A DNA stretch of 32,034 bases from Nocardiopsis sp. FIRDI 009 (GCF_003386285.1 NZ_QPNC01000034.1:1-32034); one strand, 5' to 3'; shown: positions 8,450-16,402, counted from the stretch's first letter. Made by a program: numbers and translations. Notes: a model not told the origin generated them from the sequence alone.

Positions 8450-8779
8450 TTAGTCGGTCTCGGTGCCGCCCATCGCGGCGTTCGCCTGCCGGATCGCCGA
8501 CCACATCTGTTCGTCCGATTGGTAGTCGTCCCAGGTCGGCAGCAGCTTCTCCGGGTCGACGGGCTTGGCGCCCTTCTTACGGTTGACGTTGTAGACGGCC
8601 GCCGCGACGATGGCGGCCTGGATGTCGCCGCGGCGCGCGCCGAGCGGACCGGCGCGGCGCTCGTAGACCGCCCACTCGGTCAACTCGCGTGAGCTCGTCC
8701 GGTCGAGCAGCTCGGCGACGGGCATGCCGAGGTGGCCGGCCAAACGGAAGTAGAACTCCCGTTCTGGCCGGCGCCTCAT
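8450..8779 (-). CDS. Tail assembly chaperone, downstream part (GpT-like)
   Basis: 109 aa from ATG at 8779; the open frame continues upstream, but that part is the shadow of the neighbouring gene. It begins MRRRPEREFYFRLAGHLGM and contains VAELLDRTSSRELTEWAVYE, a motif of the second chaperone product in actinophages. Its ATG overlaps the stop of the upstream chaperone as ATGA, in the -1 frame. A run of five G lies just before the overlap (CTG GGG GAA TGA). It could be made by reinitiation at the ATGA or as a -1 frameshift extension of the upstream protein. Either product would help fold tail subunits around the tape measure. Confidence 0.85.
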   Translation of the reverse strand: MRRRPEREFYFRLAGHLGMPVAELLDRTSSRELTEWAVYERRAGPLGARRGDIQAAIVAAAVYNVNRKKGAKPVDPEKLLPTWDDYQSDEQMWSAIRQANAAMGGTETD

Positions 8780-9144
8780 TCCCCCAGCAGCTCGTCCACG
8801 TCGTCGTCGGTCAGCCCGGACAGGCGCTGGCACGCCTCGAACACCCGGTTCAGGACGGCGGCGTTCTTCTGCCCCAGGGCGGCGACGTCCGAGGTGCTGA
8901 ACACGGTGTTGCCCTCGGCGTCGACGATGCACTTGGCGACGAACTTGGCGCGCACGTTGTCGAGCTTGAGCCGCTTGGTGTTCCCGGCGATCTCGGCCTC
9001 GAACCGGTCGCGCTCGGTGCCGGTCAGGGCGCGGATGCGCACGGTGCCGCCCCACTCGGGGACGTCGACGGTGGCGTAGGCGAGGTCGTCGGCGCCGAGG
9101 ATCGCGTCGCGGCCGAGGAACTCCGTCTTCTGGCTGGTGGTCAT
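8776..9144 (-). CDS. Tail assembly chaperone, upstream part (GpG-like)
   Basis: 122 aa. It starts MTTSQKTEFLGRDAILGADDL and contains VPEWGGTVRIRALTGTERD, typical of the acidic chaperone encoded between the major tail protein and the tape measure. The C-terminal residues 95-122 (EACQRLSGLTDDDVDELLGE) are the usual end of this family. It binds the tape measure and recruits tail tube subunits, and is not in the finished virion. The reading frame ends in a G-rich run that overlaps the next chaperone gene (ATGA), a layout typical of this gene pair. Confidence 0.88.
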   Translation of the reverse strand: MTTSQKTEFLGRDAILGADDLAYATVDVPEWGGTVRIRALTGTERDRFEAEIAGNTKRLKLDNVRAKFVAKCIVDAEGNTVFSTSDVAALGQKNAAVLNRVFEACQRLSGLTDDDVDELLGE

Positions 9145-9168
9145 CTGTGCGTCGTCCTTATCGATCGG

Positions 9169-9594
9169 CTACGGGGCGGGGGTGATGGTGGGCTCGCCGG
9201 ACACCTGCCAGGTCAGGGTCGCGGCCATCTGCCCGTCGATGGGCATCTCGCGCTCGAACCCGGTCAGCAGCGCCGCGAAGGCCCAGACCTCGCCGGCCGG
9301 CGACTCCATCTCGTAGTTGACGGGGTCGGGGTTCTTGAAGTCGCCGTAGATGACGTCGTGCTTGTCCGGGTCGTAGTGGACTTCGACGGACACCTCGCCG
9401 CCGTCGATCAGACCGCCGATGAACTCGCGGAAGTTCGACGGGGAGTCGTGCGCCGTGACGTCGTAGGTCTCGCGCTCGCTGTTGGGGCCGGAGAACGTGC
9501 CGACGTTGCCGATGGGGGTGAACAGCTCTCCGGTGCCGCCGGGGTCGCCGTCGCCCCGTCGGAGCTCGGTGCCGAAACCGTCGCGTCCTGCCAT
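9169..9594 (-). CDS. Major tail (tube) protein
   Basis: 141 aa. It shows the tail tube pattern: N-terminal GTELRRGDG-like arm, then TPIGNVGTFSGPNSERETYDVTAHDSP, where 'ETYDVTAHDSP' is a conserved motif of this family, and later VEVHYDPDKHD and LTWQVSGEPT. It stacks as hexamer rings to make the tail tube. It follows the tail terminator gene and precedes the chaperones, its standard place. No C-terminal Ig-like extension is present, so this is the minimal form. Confidence 0.88.
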   Translation of the reverse strand: MAGRDGFGTELRRGDGDPGGTGELFTPIGNVGTFSGPNSERETYDVTAHDSPSNFREFIGGLIDGGEVSVEVHYDPDKHDVIYGDFKNPDPVNYEMESPAGEVWAFAALLTGFEREMPIDGQMAATLTWQVSGEPTITPAP

Positions 9595-9595
9595 G

Positions 9596-9997
9596 TCATC
9601 TCTCCTTGTTCAGCCACACCCGGTACCGGACCGGGCAGTGTCGGATGGTGGGGTCGGGGTCGCGCAGCATCCGGTGGTGCTCGCGGAAGATCGCGACCAG
9701 TTCGAAGCCGTCAACGGTGAGCGGCTGCCGGTCGAGCAGCCGGTCCAGGTGGGCGAGGATGCGGCCGATCTCGCCGTAGCCGCGGTACTTCGACCAGATG
9801 TGCAGCACGAACGCGACGGTCAGGCCCTGGTTGTCGTGGCTGTCGTCGGGCTCCTCGATGACCTCGCCGACCAGAACGTGCGGGTAGGTCGCCGCCTCGG
9901 GGACCTCGTCGTGGACGCCGGTGATCGCGGTCAGCTCCGCGTCACCGGCGAGCCGCTGGTAGATGGCCTGCTGCAAGGGCCACGCCGCGGACGCCAT
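9596..9997 (-). CDS. Tail terminator / DUF3168-type tail completion protein
   Basis: 133 aa from ATG at 9997, chosen because it overlaps the previous stop by one base (TGATG) and begins MASAAWPLQQAIYQRLAGD, the normal start of this family; the frame is open further upstream but only as a shadow. Motifs: ATYPHVLVGE, HIWSKYRGYGEIGRI and LDRQPL. DUF3168 proteins cap the tail tube and join it to the head. It sits between the gp10-like protein and the major tail protein. Confidence 0.88.
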   Translation of the reverse strand: MASAAWPLQQAIYQRLAGDAELTAITGVHDEVPEAATYPHVLVGEVIEEPDDSHDNQGLTVAFVLHIWSKYRGYGEIGRILAHLDRLLDRQPLTVDGFELVAIFREHHRMLRDPDPTIRHCPVRYRVWLNKER

Positions 9998-10368
9998 CAG
10001 CCGACCCGCTTCGCGACGCCGTCCGCGACCCAGCCGCGGAGCTTGCGGTTCGCCTGCCGGACGTTGGGATACATGAACGGCTGCGCGGACATCTTCGACG
10101 TGCCGTACTCGACGTACTGGCCGTAGTACTCGTCGTCGGACCAGATACCGACCCGCGCGTCGGTCGTCGCCCCGGAGCCCTCGACGCGTATCTCCAGCGC
10201 GCGGGCGAGGTCGCCGGAGTCGACCGGGACATCCGCCGCCGCGCCCTGGTACACGTCCTCGGCCCACGTCCGGGCGGTCGATTCCCGCACGTCGTGGATA
10301 TCGGCGGTCAGCCGGGCGAGCGCGCGCCGCGCCGTCCGTCCGCCGATGACCTTGGCGCTGAAACCCAT
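9997..10368 (-). CDS. HK97 gp10-like head-tail connector
   Basis: 123 aa from ATG at 10368, which shares one base with the previous stop (TGATG). It contains RTARTWAEDVYQ-like helix, VPVDSGDLARALEI and YGQYVEYGTSKMSAQPFMYP, where the 'D-(T/S)-G-x-L' and 'Y-x-x-Y-x-E-x-G-T-x-x-M-x-A-x-P-F' motifs define the HK97 gp10 family. It helps attach the tail to the filled head. It is part of the compact connector block at 9.6-11.3 kb in which every gene overlaps or nearly touches the next. Confidence 0.9.
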   Translation of the reverse strand: MGFSAKVIGGRTARRALARLTADIHDVRESTARTWAEDVYQGAAADVPVDSGDLARALEIRVEGSGATTDARVGIWSDDEYYGQYVEYGTSKMSAQPFMYPNVRQANRKLRGWVADGVAKRVG

Positions 10369-10712
10369 CAGACGCCCCCTTCCTCGGCCTGGCGGGATGA
10401 GCAGTCCGCCCGCAGGTAGGTGCCGCGCACGGACGGAGTGAAGACGGCGACGACCTCCAGAACCAGGTCCGGCCGCCGTAGCTGGTCCCCGCGGCGGACG
10501 TCCGCCCCCGGGCTCAGGTAGGCCACGTGCGTCATGTTGGCGCCCTCCTGCTCCCCGACCTCGCGCTGGGAGGACGACGGTTGGGAGAGGCGGACGCGTT
10601 GGTCGCCGAGCGATGTCCACGTCTCGACCTGGCCGCCCCCGCCGTCGTCGGCGAGCGCCACCCGCCAGACCTCGACGCTGGTGTTCAGCAGGCGACCGGT
10701 ACCGCCCCTCAT
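10368..10712 (-). CDS. Head closure / head-tail adaptor protein (stopper)
   Basis: 114 aa. It starts MRGGTGRLLNTSVEVWRVA and has a small beta-barrel pattern with VETWTSLGDQRVRLSQPSSSQREVGEQEGA and SPGADVRRGDQLRR, typical of the SPP1 gp16/HK97 gp7-like stopper. It closes the connector after DNA packaging. Its start overlaps the upstream adaptor gene by four bases (ATGA) and its stop overlaps the gp10-like gene by one. Confidence 0.82.
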   Translation of the reverse strand: MRGGTGRLLNTSVEVWRVALADDGGGGQVETWTSLGDQRVRLSQPSSSQREVGEQEGANMTHVAYLSPGADVRRGDQLRRPDLVLEVVAVFTPSVRGTYLRADCSSRQAEEGGV

Positions 10713-11302
10713 CGGGACCTCACCAGACCGACGCCCCCGCCGAACCGCTTGGCCAGGCGTCGCGTGAGCCGGTCGGAGAGCTCCAGCTCGGTGATCCGGC
10801 CGTCACCGCCGTAGGTCACGGAATAGTCGCCGATCCGCTCCTGGCGGATGTCCGTGGCCGCCAGACCGGTGCCGTCGGTCTCCGCCCGCCAGGCGAGCAG
10901 GGTCGCCGCGGCGATGCGGCACACCAGCATCACGATGTCGGAGGGGACCTCGGGCAAGCCGTGCGTGTAGGTGACCTGGACCTGGCGGGGAGTGCCGTCG
11001 GACGACCATCCGCCCGCCCGCCACAAGGTGCCGGAGGTCAGGCGGTAGTCGGTGACCGGCGCGCCGTCCACGGTCACGCTGGACACGGACGTGACGGGCG
11101 GTCCGGGCAGGTGGAGGCGCTGGGTGGCCTCGGCCTCCGCGGTGATGGTGGAGGTGGTCTGGCCGATGGGCGCTCCCGCGGCGTCGCGCACCGCGGCGGA
11201 GGCCGCAGCCAGGTAGGCCTCCAGAAGAGGGATTTCCTCGGTGGGCACGACCAGGCCCAGGTTCTGGGCGTCGGTGACGGTGGCCAGGGGTGCTAGCGCC
11301 AC
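10709..11302 (-). CDS. Head-tail connector (gp6/gp15-like adaptor)
   Basis: 197 aa. The N-terminal region (ALAPLATVTDAQNLG, then EEIPLLEAYLAAASAAVRDAAG) is a helical bundle as in phage gp6-like adaptors; the middle has beta strands with VTVDGAPVTDYRL and VQVTYTHGLPEVPSDI, and a final helix contains LVCRIAAATLLAW. It docks under the portal. In most phages of this type the gene directly before it is the major capsid gene. Here it is an empty gap and then the immunity gene. Confidence 0.85.
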   Translation of the reverse strand: MALAPLATVTDAQNLGLVVPTEEIPLLEAYLAAASAAVRDAAGAPIGQTTSTITAEAEATQRLHLPGPPVTSVSSVTVDGAPVTDYRLTSGTLWRAGGWSSDGTPRQVQVTYTHGLPEVPSDIVMLVCRIAAATLLAWRAETDGTGLAATDIRQERIGDYSVTYGGDGRITELELSDRLTRRLAKRFGGGVGLVRSR

Positions 11303-11559
11303 GGGCGACCCCCTTTCCTTTCGTTGACGAGAGTGAGGGGGCCGACCTGGGGCGCGCTCAGCCGCGTCCCGCGTGAGCCCAGGAGGAACGAGTTGTGTGA
11401 TCGGCTATCGGGTGGTGCTCAGGCGAGCGCCGACGTAGCCGGGGTGAGGGTGAGGGTGGACGCGGGCTCGCACGTCGCGCGTGGATGTGCCTGCCGCGGT
11501 GGGACGTGGTCAGCACGTCGCATGCGTGTATGGGAACACCCCGCTGCACCGGTTGAGTC
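11303..11559. other. Gene-free interval where scaffold and capsid genes are normally found
   Basis: 257 bases with no convincing reading frame on either strand; frames that are open are arginine-, histidine- and serine-rich and lack a ribosome binding site. The composition returns to GC-rich after the AT-rich immunity gene. In related phages the scaffold and major capsid genes lie here, between the MuF module and the connector. Here both are at 18.6-20.1 kb. I see no clear hairpin terminator. A minus-strand promoter for the connector operon may lie here but I cannot place it. Confidence 0.55.
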
Positions 11560-12030
11560 CTACTCAAGGACTCGACCCTCGGCTTCCTCACGAAGTTTCT
11601 CGCGAAGCCATTCTGGAATGTGCTCGTCATCCCGAGGGAAATACTTCAGATCGTTGGTGAATCCCTGAGCCGTGGGAAAGACAATCTGGGGATCCTGGTC
11701 ATAGTTGTAGTCAACCGTGAACCCCCCTTGGGAGTTGATGGTGCAACGAAGGGAGAACCAGGTTCCTTTGCCCTCTTGGTACATTCCAGCACGAAGCTCA
11801 CCTAAGAGCAAGGCAATCTCATCCGGAGCCCATTTGTCTTCAGTTTCACCACTGGCAAATTCAACAAGCAGAGATTCAGTTGCGTGATCAATGACAGACT
11901 CGAGAGAATAAACCATCCGACTCCAACCCACAGGAGCCTCGGCAACGATTCTTCCAACCACTTCTTCCAGAATCGCTTGCTGATCGGACTGCTTCAGATG
12001 CCCTCGTTTGAAAAACGGACTTACCAACAC
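11560..12030 (-). CDS. YezG/DUF600-like immunity protein for the MuF nuclease toxin
   Basis: 156 aa. The pattern fits the YezG/DUF600 family: VPVGWSRMVYSLESV-like strand (APVGWSRMVYS), an acidic middle (WAPDEIALLLGELRAGMYQ), KGTWFSLRCTINSQGGFTVD, then the DYNYDQDP motif and FPRDDEHIPEWLREKL. YezG in Bacillus subtilis is the antitoxin of the LXG nuclease YeeF, which carries the same kind of DNA/RNA non-specific endonuclease domain as the upstream gene. It starts eight bases after the toxin stop and should bind and block the toxin domain in the producing cell. The gene is AT-rich compared with the connector genes, which suggests transfer together with the toxin domain. There is no signal peptide. 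Confidence 0.75.
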   Translation of the reverse strand: MLVSPFFKRGHLKQSDQQAILEEVVGRIVAEAPVGWSRMVYSLESVIDHATESLLVEFASGETEDKWAPDEIALLLGELRAGMYQEGKGTWFSLRCTINSQGGFTVDYNYDQDPQIVFPTAQGFTNDLKYFPRDDEHIPEWLREKLREEAEGRVLE

Positions 12031-12038
12031 GGTTTCCT

Positions 12039-14003
12039 TTATTCAAAAGGCGGAAGGTTATTGTAGTGCAATACTTTCTTGATTCTTTTTCCGTTAAGAT
12101 ACCATTTAACCTTTACCGCAACAGGAGGCGAAGGAATCATTTCTCCTGTATTTGGATCCCGAAGTTCGGGGAGGTTCGGGTCATAGATATTCTTTATTTC
12201 AATGTCGATCTGCGGGTTTTTTGGATTGCGCGCGAGGGCGCGATTCCACGACCCATCATTAAATTTTGAGTTATTGAAAAGATGCCATTTGGCTCCATGT
12301 TTCAGGATTCCCCGCCAGGCGCGTTCCACATTATAGAAGGCTCCTTCGATCCCCCCTAGGGTCCTAGGATCCTTGTCCAGGAGAGCCGTAGCGGTACGAT
12401 TCTGGTTGACATCGTATCTCATTGGGACCATATTCAGCGGGTCGCCGATCCCATAATACTGGGATCCGATGAGATGTCCACCATCGTACTGGATGTCCTG
12501 GTACTGCGGCACCTCACCTGGCTCCGGCTTACGATGTTCTGTCTTGATGAAGTCGTCCCTGATTTTTTTATTCAGGAGCTGGAAATATCTTTTCCCCCGC
12601 GCGCCGACTTCCCTCTGCCTGGAATCGTTTCTCTCGTTAGTTTTATGAGTGATTCGCCCCTCAGCGGAGATGGTTCGACCTTGCCCGTCCGTCCGGTACG
12701 TATAATGGTCGACCACGTAAGTCATTTCTCGCCTGGGATTAAGAAACTCAGGGTGCCTGGAGTTCCATCCCTTAGATTCGGCGCGAACCTCGATGATCTT
12801 GCCATCGCCGCCGGTGATGTAATCAGTCCAGCGCCCGTCAGTCTCAGTCAGCCTGTAACGGGTGTTGGGCTCCAGGGTGACATCATTGCCGAACCTTTTG
12901 CCCTCTTCCGGCAGTAGTGCCCTGTCCTTGGGATTTTCGCTGTCGCGCCTGATATTGACTTCGACAAGATCAGGCTTGACCCCTGTAACGGACTGCCCCG
13001 ACGCAGATGAAGTCGGATTACTCGACCCGCTTTCGAGGGTTGGTGTCTCTTGGCTCTCCGCAAGGGTCAGATATTCGGAGTCGGTCAAGCTCTGGATAAC
13101 TGCCTCACGGTCCCCGTTCGACTCGGCGATGATCTGCTCGGGCATTGCCCGCCCACTGCGTGATGAGCGGACACGATCACCGTCGACGATGTCCTCAGTT
13201 CGCGGCTCCGAGTTCTCACCGTTTGTCGTGGTCTCCGCAGCGTCCGGGCGCCTTCCGGCGACACTCATGCGTCGACGCGTGCTGATGACCTGTCCGATGT
13301 CGGCGCCCTGGCGGATGGCCTCGGCTCGGGCCGCGCCGAACCGGCGCGCCTGCTCGTCGGGGCTCATCCGCTCGAAGAGCTCCCGCGGCGACTGCGGGGG
13401 CGGGTCGTCAGCCGTCAGAGGCATCACCGCGCAGTCGCACTGCGGGTGCCGGGCGAACCCTTCGGCCCAGGAGAGAACCTGGCCCGCCAGCGCGATGCAA
13501 TCGGCACAGGCCGGCAGTTTGACGACCCGGGTGTAACCGACCACCCCTGGGTGGGCGGTGATGCCCACGAGGTCGGCGGCGCGCCCGGCGTCGGCGACCT
13601 GGGTGTGGACGATGCGTTCCAGTGACACGGCGGCCGCGGCCATCGCCCTCTCCGCCGATGCACCGTTGGCGATGAGGCCGAGCGCGGTGATCGCGGGCCG
13701 TGCGAGCAGGGTCGAGAGGTCGCGCCCGTCGGATGCCACCCCGACCAGAGCTCTCGGGTTCACTCGTGCGGACGGTTCACTGGGAAGCACTCGATCCAAG
13801 TAGGACTCCGTGCGGCCCGCTGTAGCGAACTGCGCCGCCGTGACGACGTCGATAGCCTCGTCGACGAAGGTCCGCAAGGACTCGCGGATGTTGTCGGGGT
13901 CGATCGTGTCGCGCCAGGAATCCACGACGCTACGTGCGGCGTTTGCGGCGACCCGAGCCTGCTCGGCCTGGTGTTCGAGAGCGAGGTCCAAAGACACGGC
14001 CAC
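12039..14003 (-). CDS. MuF minor head protein fused to a C-terminal DNA/RNA non-specific endonuclease toxin
   Basis: 654 aa. Residues 1-200 are the MuF (SPP1 gp7-like) minor head part, with the conserved Cys/His set C166, C169, H186, C189, C191 (LPACADCIALAG and HPQCDC). Residues 200-345 are a polar linker. Residues 345-654 resemble the polymorphic-toxin nuclease domain: TRYRLTETDG, YTYRTDGQGR, then the catalytic-type motif YDGGHLIGSQYYGIG followed by NMVPM and N533 (residues 507-533), as in Endonuclea_NS_2. MuF proteins sit in the capsid near the portal and may be delivered with the DNA. The toxin part is AT-rich (20 of 60 bases are G/C at 12061-12120) while the MuF part is GC-rich. The cognate immunity gene follows. 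Confidence 0.87.
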   Translation of the reverse strand: MAVSLDLALEHQAEQARVAANAARSVVDSWRDTIDPDNIRESLRTFVDEAIDVVTAAQFATAGRTESYLDRVLPSEPSARVNPRALVGVASDGRDLSTLLARPAITALGLIANGASAERAMAAAAVSLERIVHTQVADAGRAADLVGITAHPGVVGYTRVVKLPACADCIALAGQVLSWAEGFARHPQCDCAVMPLTADDPPPQSPRELFERMSPDEQARRFGAARAEAIRQGADIGQVISTRRRMSVAGRRPDAAETTTNGENSEPRTEDIVDGDRVRSSRSGRAMPEQIIAESNGDREAVIQSLTDSEYLTLAESQETPTLESGSSNPTSSASGQSVTGVKPDLVEVNIRRDSENPKDRALLPEEGKRFGNDVTLEPNTRYRLTETDGRWTDYITGGDGKIIEVRAESKGWNSRHPEFLNPRREMTYVVDHYTYRTDGQGRTISAEGRITHKTNERNDSRQREVGARGKRYFQLLNKKIRDDFIKTEHRKPEPGEVPQYQDIQYDGGHLIGSQYYGIGDPLNMVPMRYDVNQNRTATALLDKDPRTLGGIEGAFYNVERAWRGILKHGAKWHLFNNSKFNDGSWNRALARNPKNPQIDIEIKNIYDPNLPELRDPNTGEMIPSPPVAVKVKWYLNGKRIKKVLHYNNLPPFE

Positions 14004-14039
14004 ACCTCGCTCTCCGCGGGGTCCGTTCAGCCGTGGGGT

Positions 14040-15452
14040 CTAGGAGCGGCCCATCTCCGCGGCGATCGCGCCGATCGGATCGGCCGCCGCCTCTCGCTCC
14101 TTCATGGCGAGCAGGTCAGCGATCTCGGTGGGGGTGAGCCCGTACCGGGCCGCGATCCACTCGAAGGGGAACCCGACCTGCTGGAGTTTCAGCAGCGCGT
14201 CGGCCAACTGGGCTTGGGAGCGTGACTCGGCGTCCGCCCACAGCACGCTGCCCGCGGCGATCGCGCGCGCCTTGGCCTGGTCTCCCTGGGCTAGCGCGAT
14301 CAGGGCGAACATCTCGCGCAAGCTCTGGCCGAACCACAGCTGTTTCTCCTCGACCCGCTTGACCAACCCGGTCTCCGCAGCGATCAAGGCGTCGCCGGAG
14401 AGGTTCGCCATCCGCCCGATCAGGTAGTGCTGGGGGGTCCTGGTCTGAGCCGCGATGTGCCCGACCGCCACCTCGATCACGTCGGTGTAGGCGGCCAGGT
14501 TCGCGGCCGACCATTCGGCGATCTTGGCTTGCTCTCCGGTGATCCAGAGAACGCGGTCGACGGCGAACTTCTCCATCGGGACCGGCTTCTCTCCGACGAC
14601 CTGGCCGTTCTCGTCGAGGACCGGAGTGGTCGGCATATCGGCGCCCAGAATCACCCGCTGCGGGAACGCCGCGTAGTCCGCGGCGGTGAACAACTGACTC
14701 CAGAGCAGGTTGATCGCGTCCTGCATGGCGACCGTGCCGGCGACGTCCGACATCGGCTCGTCGGCGAGCGTCGGCCGGTTGGCGAGTTCGACGACCGGGA
14801 CTCTCCCCAGCGGGTTGGGCTGCGGGTTCGGTTCGTCCCCGGTATCGCGCGGCCGCCACGTCATCCCCCCGCCGGGGCCCGTGGGGTGGAACGAGCGGGC
14901 GTGCCGAAGCAGCGGTCTCTGGAACTTCCAGACCTCATCGGGCAGATAGAGAGTCGCGAACTCGGTGTGACCGTCCTGCCAGCGTTTGAGCGCCGCGCGG
15001 CGCCGTCGTCGACTGCCAGGCTTGTAGGCGACGACGCACTCCCGCGCGTCCTCGAACGTGACCTCCGGTGTGCTGTCGTCGTCGGGGTTGCCCCAGACCA
15101 GGACGAACGACCGTGCCGTCGTTCCGGCTCCGAGGAACCCCAGCTGCGAGTCGGCGTCGAGACCGTTGACCTGCCACACCCGCCACAGCTCACGATCCGC
15201 TCCGTCGGACCCCGCGGGTTTGACGCCGGTGACGGTGAGCCGTTCGACGGGGGAATCGGCGACCACCTGCGTCCAGTTGTCCGCGAATCCCCGATAACGC
15301 TGGGCGAAGTAGTCACGGAACTCGGATGAGGCGAATCGTAGCGGCTGTTCACCGCGGTAGTAGCCGTTCAACCTCTCGGCTTCACCTGTTCGGGCGTTCA
15401 GCTCGTTCTCTAGCAGGGTGACGAGCACCTGAGCCTGTTCAAGCGTGGCCAT
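14040..15452 (-). CDS. Portal protein (SPP1 Gp6-like)
   Basis: 470 aa, normal for the family. N-terminal helix LVTLLENELNARTGEAERLNGYYRGEQ-like (starts MATLEQAQVLVTLLENE), then LNGYYRGEQPLRFAS, NWTQVVADSPVERL and the VVELANRPTLAD and DAINLLWSQLFTAADYAAFPQRV segments seen in actinophage portals; the clip/crown part ends with TPTEIADLLAMKE. The dodecameric ring is the DNA entry point and terminase docking site. It follows the nuclease half of the large terminase (18 bases) and precedes the MuF gene, the standard order. Confidence 0.93.
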   Translation of the reverse strand: MATLEQAQVLVTLLENELNARTGEAERLNGYYRGEQPLRFASSEFRDYFAQRYRGFADNWTQVVADSPVERLTVTGVKPAGSDGADRELWRVWQVNGLDADSQLGFLGAGTTARSFVLVWGNPDDDSTPEVTFEDARECVVAYKPGSRRRRRAALKRWQDGHTEFATLYLPDEVWKFQRPLLRHARSFHPTGPGGGMTWRPRDTGDEPNPQPNPLGRVPVVELANRPTLADEPMSDVAGTVAMQDAINLLWSQLFTAADYAAFPQRVILGADMPTTPVLDENGQVVGEKPVPMEKFAVDRVLWITGEQAKIAEWSAANLAAYTDVIEVAVGHIAAQTRTPQHYLIGRMANLSGDALIAAETGLVKRVEEKQLWFGQSLREMFALIALAQGDQAKARAIAAGSVLWADAESRSQAQLADALLKLQQVGFPFEWIAARYGLTPTEIADLLAMKEREAAADPIGAIAAEMGRS

Positions 15453-15470
15453 GCCACCCCTCTCGCCTCA

Positions 15471-16382
15471 TTACGCGGTATAGACGTAGTTCTTCTTACG
15501 GGTCGCCAGACCTGCGGAAATCACGTCGCAGGCGGCCTCGTGAGCGAGGATCGACGATATGGCAGCGTCGATCTTCTGTGCCGACGAAGCTTTTCTCAGC
15601 ACGTATCGGTCACCGGGTCTCGCAGCCATCTTTGAGTTGGCCACATGTGCTGCGGTGATGGGACAGGCATCGTGCGACCACGTCGTTTCGCTTTTCGTGA
15701 CATCGGTCTTTAGCCGCTCGGCTGCAGCGTGCATTTGAACGATGCGGCGTGTGTGCCAGCGAATGACGCGACGTTCACCGTAGGCGTCGACCCACTCGTC
15801 GACTTCGGTCTCCCAATACGGCGGGTCGGTGTACAGGCGCACGACGTCGTATCGGTGCATCAATTCGTCGATAGCCGCTCGAACCTCAAGACGGGGAACC
15901 TGTCCGCCGTAATCGGCGGGATTCCAGATGGCTGGCCGCTGTTCGGGACCGTAGGCGGGGGTGAACTGGAAGCCGTCGAGTGTCTCGGCACGCACGGCCG
16001 TCCAGTCGTCCAGGTCCGATCCGTCGAAGCCCAGAACGATCCTGCTGCCGTCGGAGACCTCGCGTTCTTCCTCGCGTTCAGCCCATGATTCGGCGTTCAG
16101 CCAAGAGGCGGTGCCCGACGTGATCCGGTTGCCGAAGAACCTTTCGGCCTGGGCCTCGTCGCGCTCGGCCAGTTCGACGGCCTCGCCGTCGATGACGTCC
16201 AGGTCGACCCACCACGAATCCCCGTAGACGTGCCGGTAGATCCGGCGTCGCTCCGCCTTGTTGCTGAACCGCAGCGAGGCCGGAGCCTGGACGAAGTCAC
16301 GGAAGACGTCGGCCGCAGACGACTCGTAGGTGCGCTGGGCGACGCTGTTCTCGGAAGGGTCCCAAGCGTTCGTCGTCGTCAA
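15471..16382 (-). CDS. Large terminase subunit, nuclease half (separated C-terminal part)
   Basis: 303 aa from TTG at 16382. It begins TTNAWDPSENSVAQRTYES, which in related large terminases follows directly after the MGGR-x-x-E motif found at the end of the ATPase half at 22.3 kb. The RNase H-like nuclease shows IVLGFDGSDLDDW (D120), LYTDPPYW (D186) and a late CPITAAHVANSK segment. It cuts concatemeric DNA at packaging start and end. The TTG has no clear ribosome binding site and overlaps the stop of a 69-codon frame entering from the inserted segment (TTGA). It looks like the downstream fragment of an interrupted gene rather than a native start. Confidence 0.9.
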   Translation of the reverse strand: MTTTNAWDPSENSVAQRTYESSAADVFRDFVQAPASLRFSNKAERRRIYRHVYGDSWWVDLDVIDGEAVELAERDEAQAERFFGNRITSGTASWLNAESWAEREEEREVSDGSRIVLGFDGSDLDDWTAVRAETLDGFQFTPAYGPEQRPAIWNPADYGGQVPRLEVRAAIDELMHRYDVVRLYTDPPYWETEVDEWVDAYGERRVIRWHTRRIVQMHAAAERLKTDVTKSETTWSHDACPITAAHVANSKMAARPGDRYVLRKASSAQKIDAAISSILAHEAACDVISAGLATRKKNYVYTA

Positions 16383-16402
16383 CTTGCGCGGTGGCCACCC
16401 AT
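16378..16402 (-). other. Left junction of the inserted element (att site)
   Basis: Position 16378-16380 is the GAC at which sequence becomes terminase-like (minus strand). Thirteen to twenty-five bases into the element is ATGGGTGGCC (16393-16402). The same ten bases occur in the terminase at 22300-22309, at nearly the same distance from the GAC there. Large serine recombinases cut at a central dinucleotide in sites of about 40-50 bp with limited symmetry; this fits such a hybrid site. The exact crossover could also be CAAG (16382-16385), which is also shared. Confidence 0.6.
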
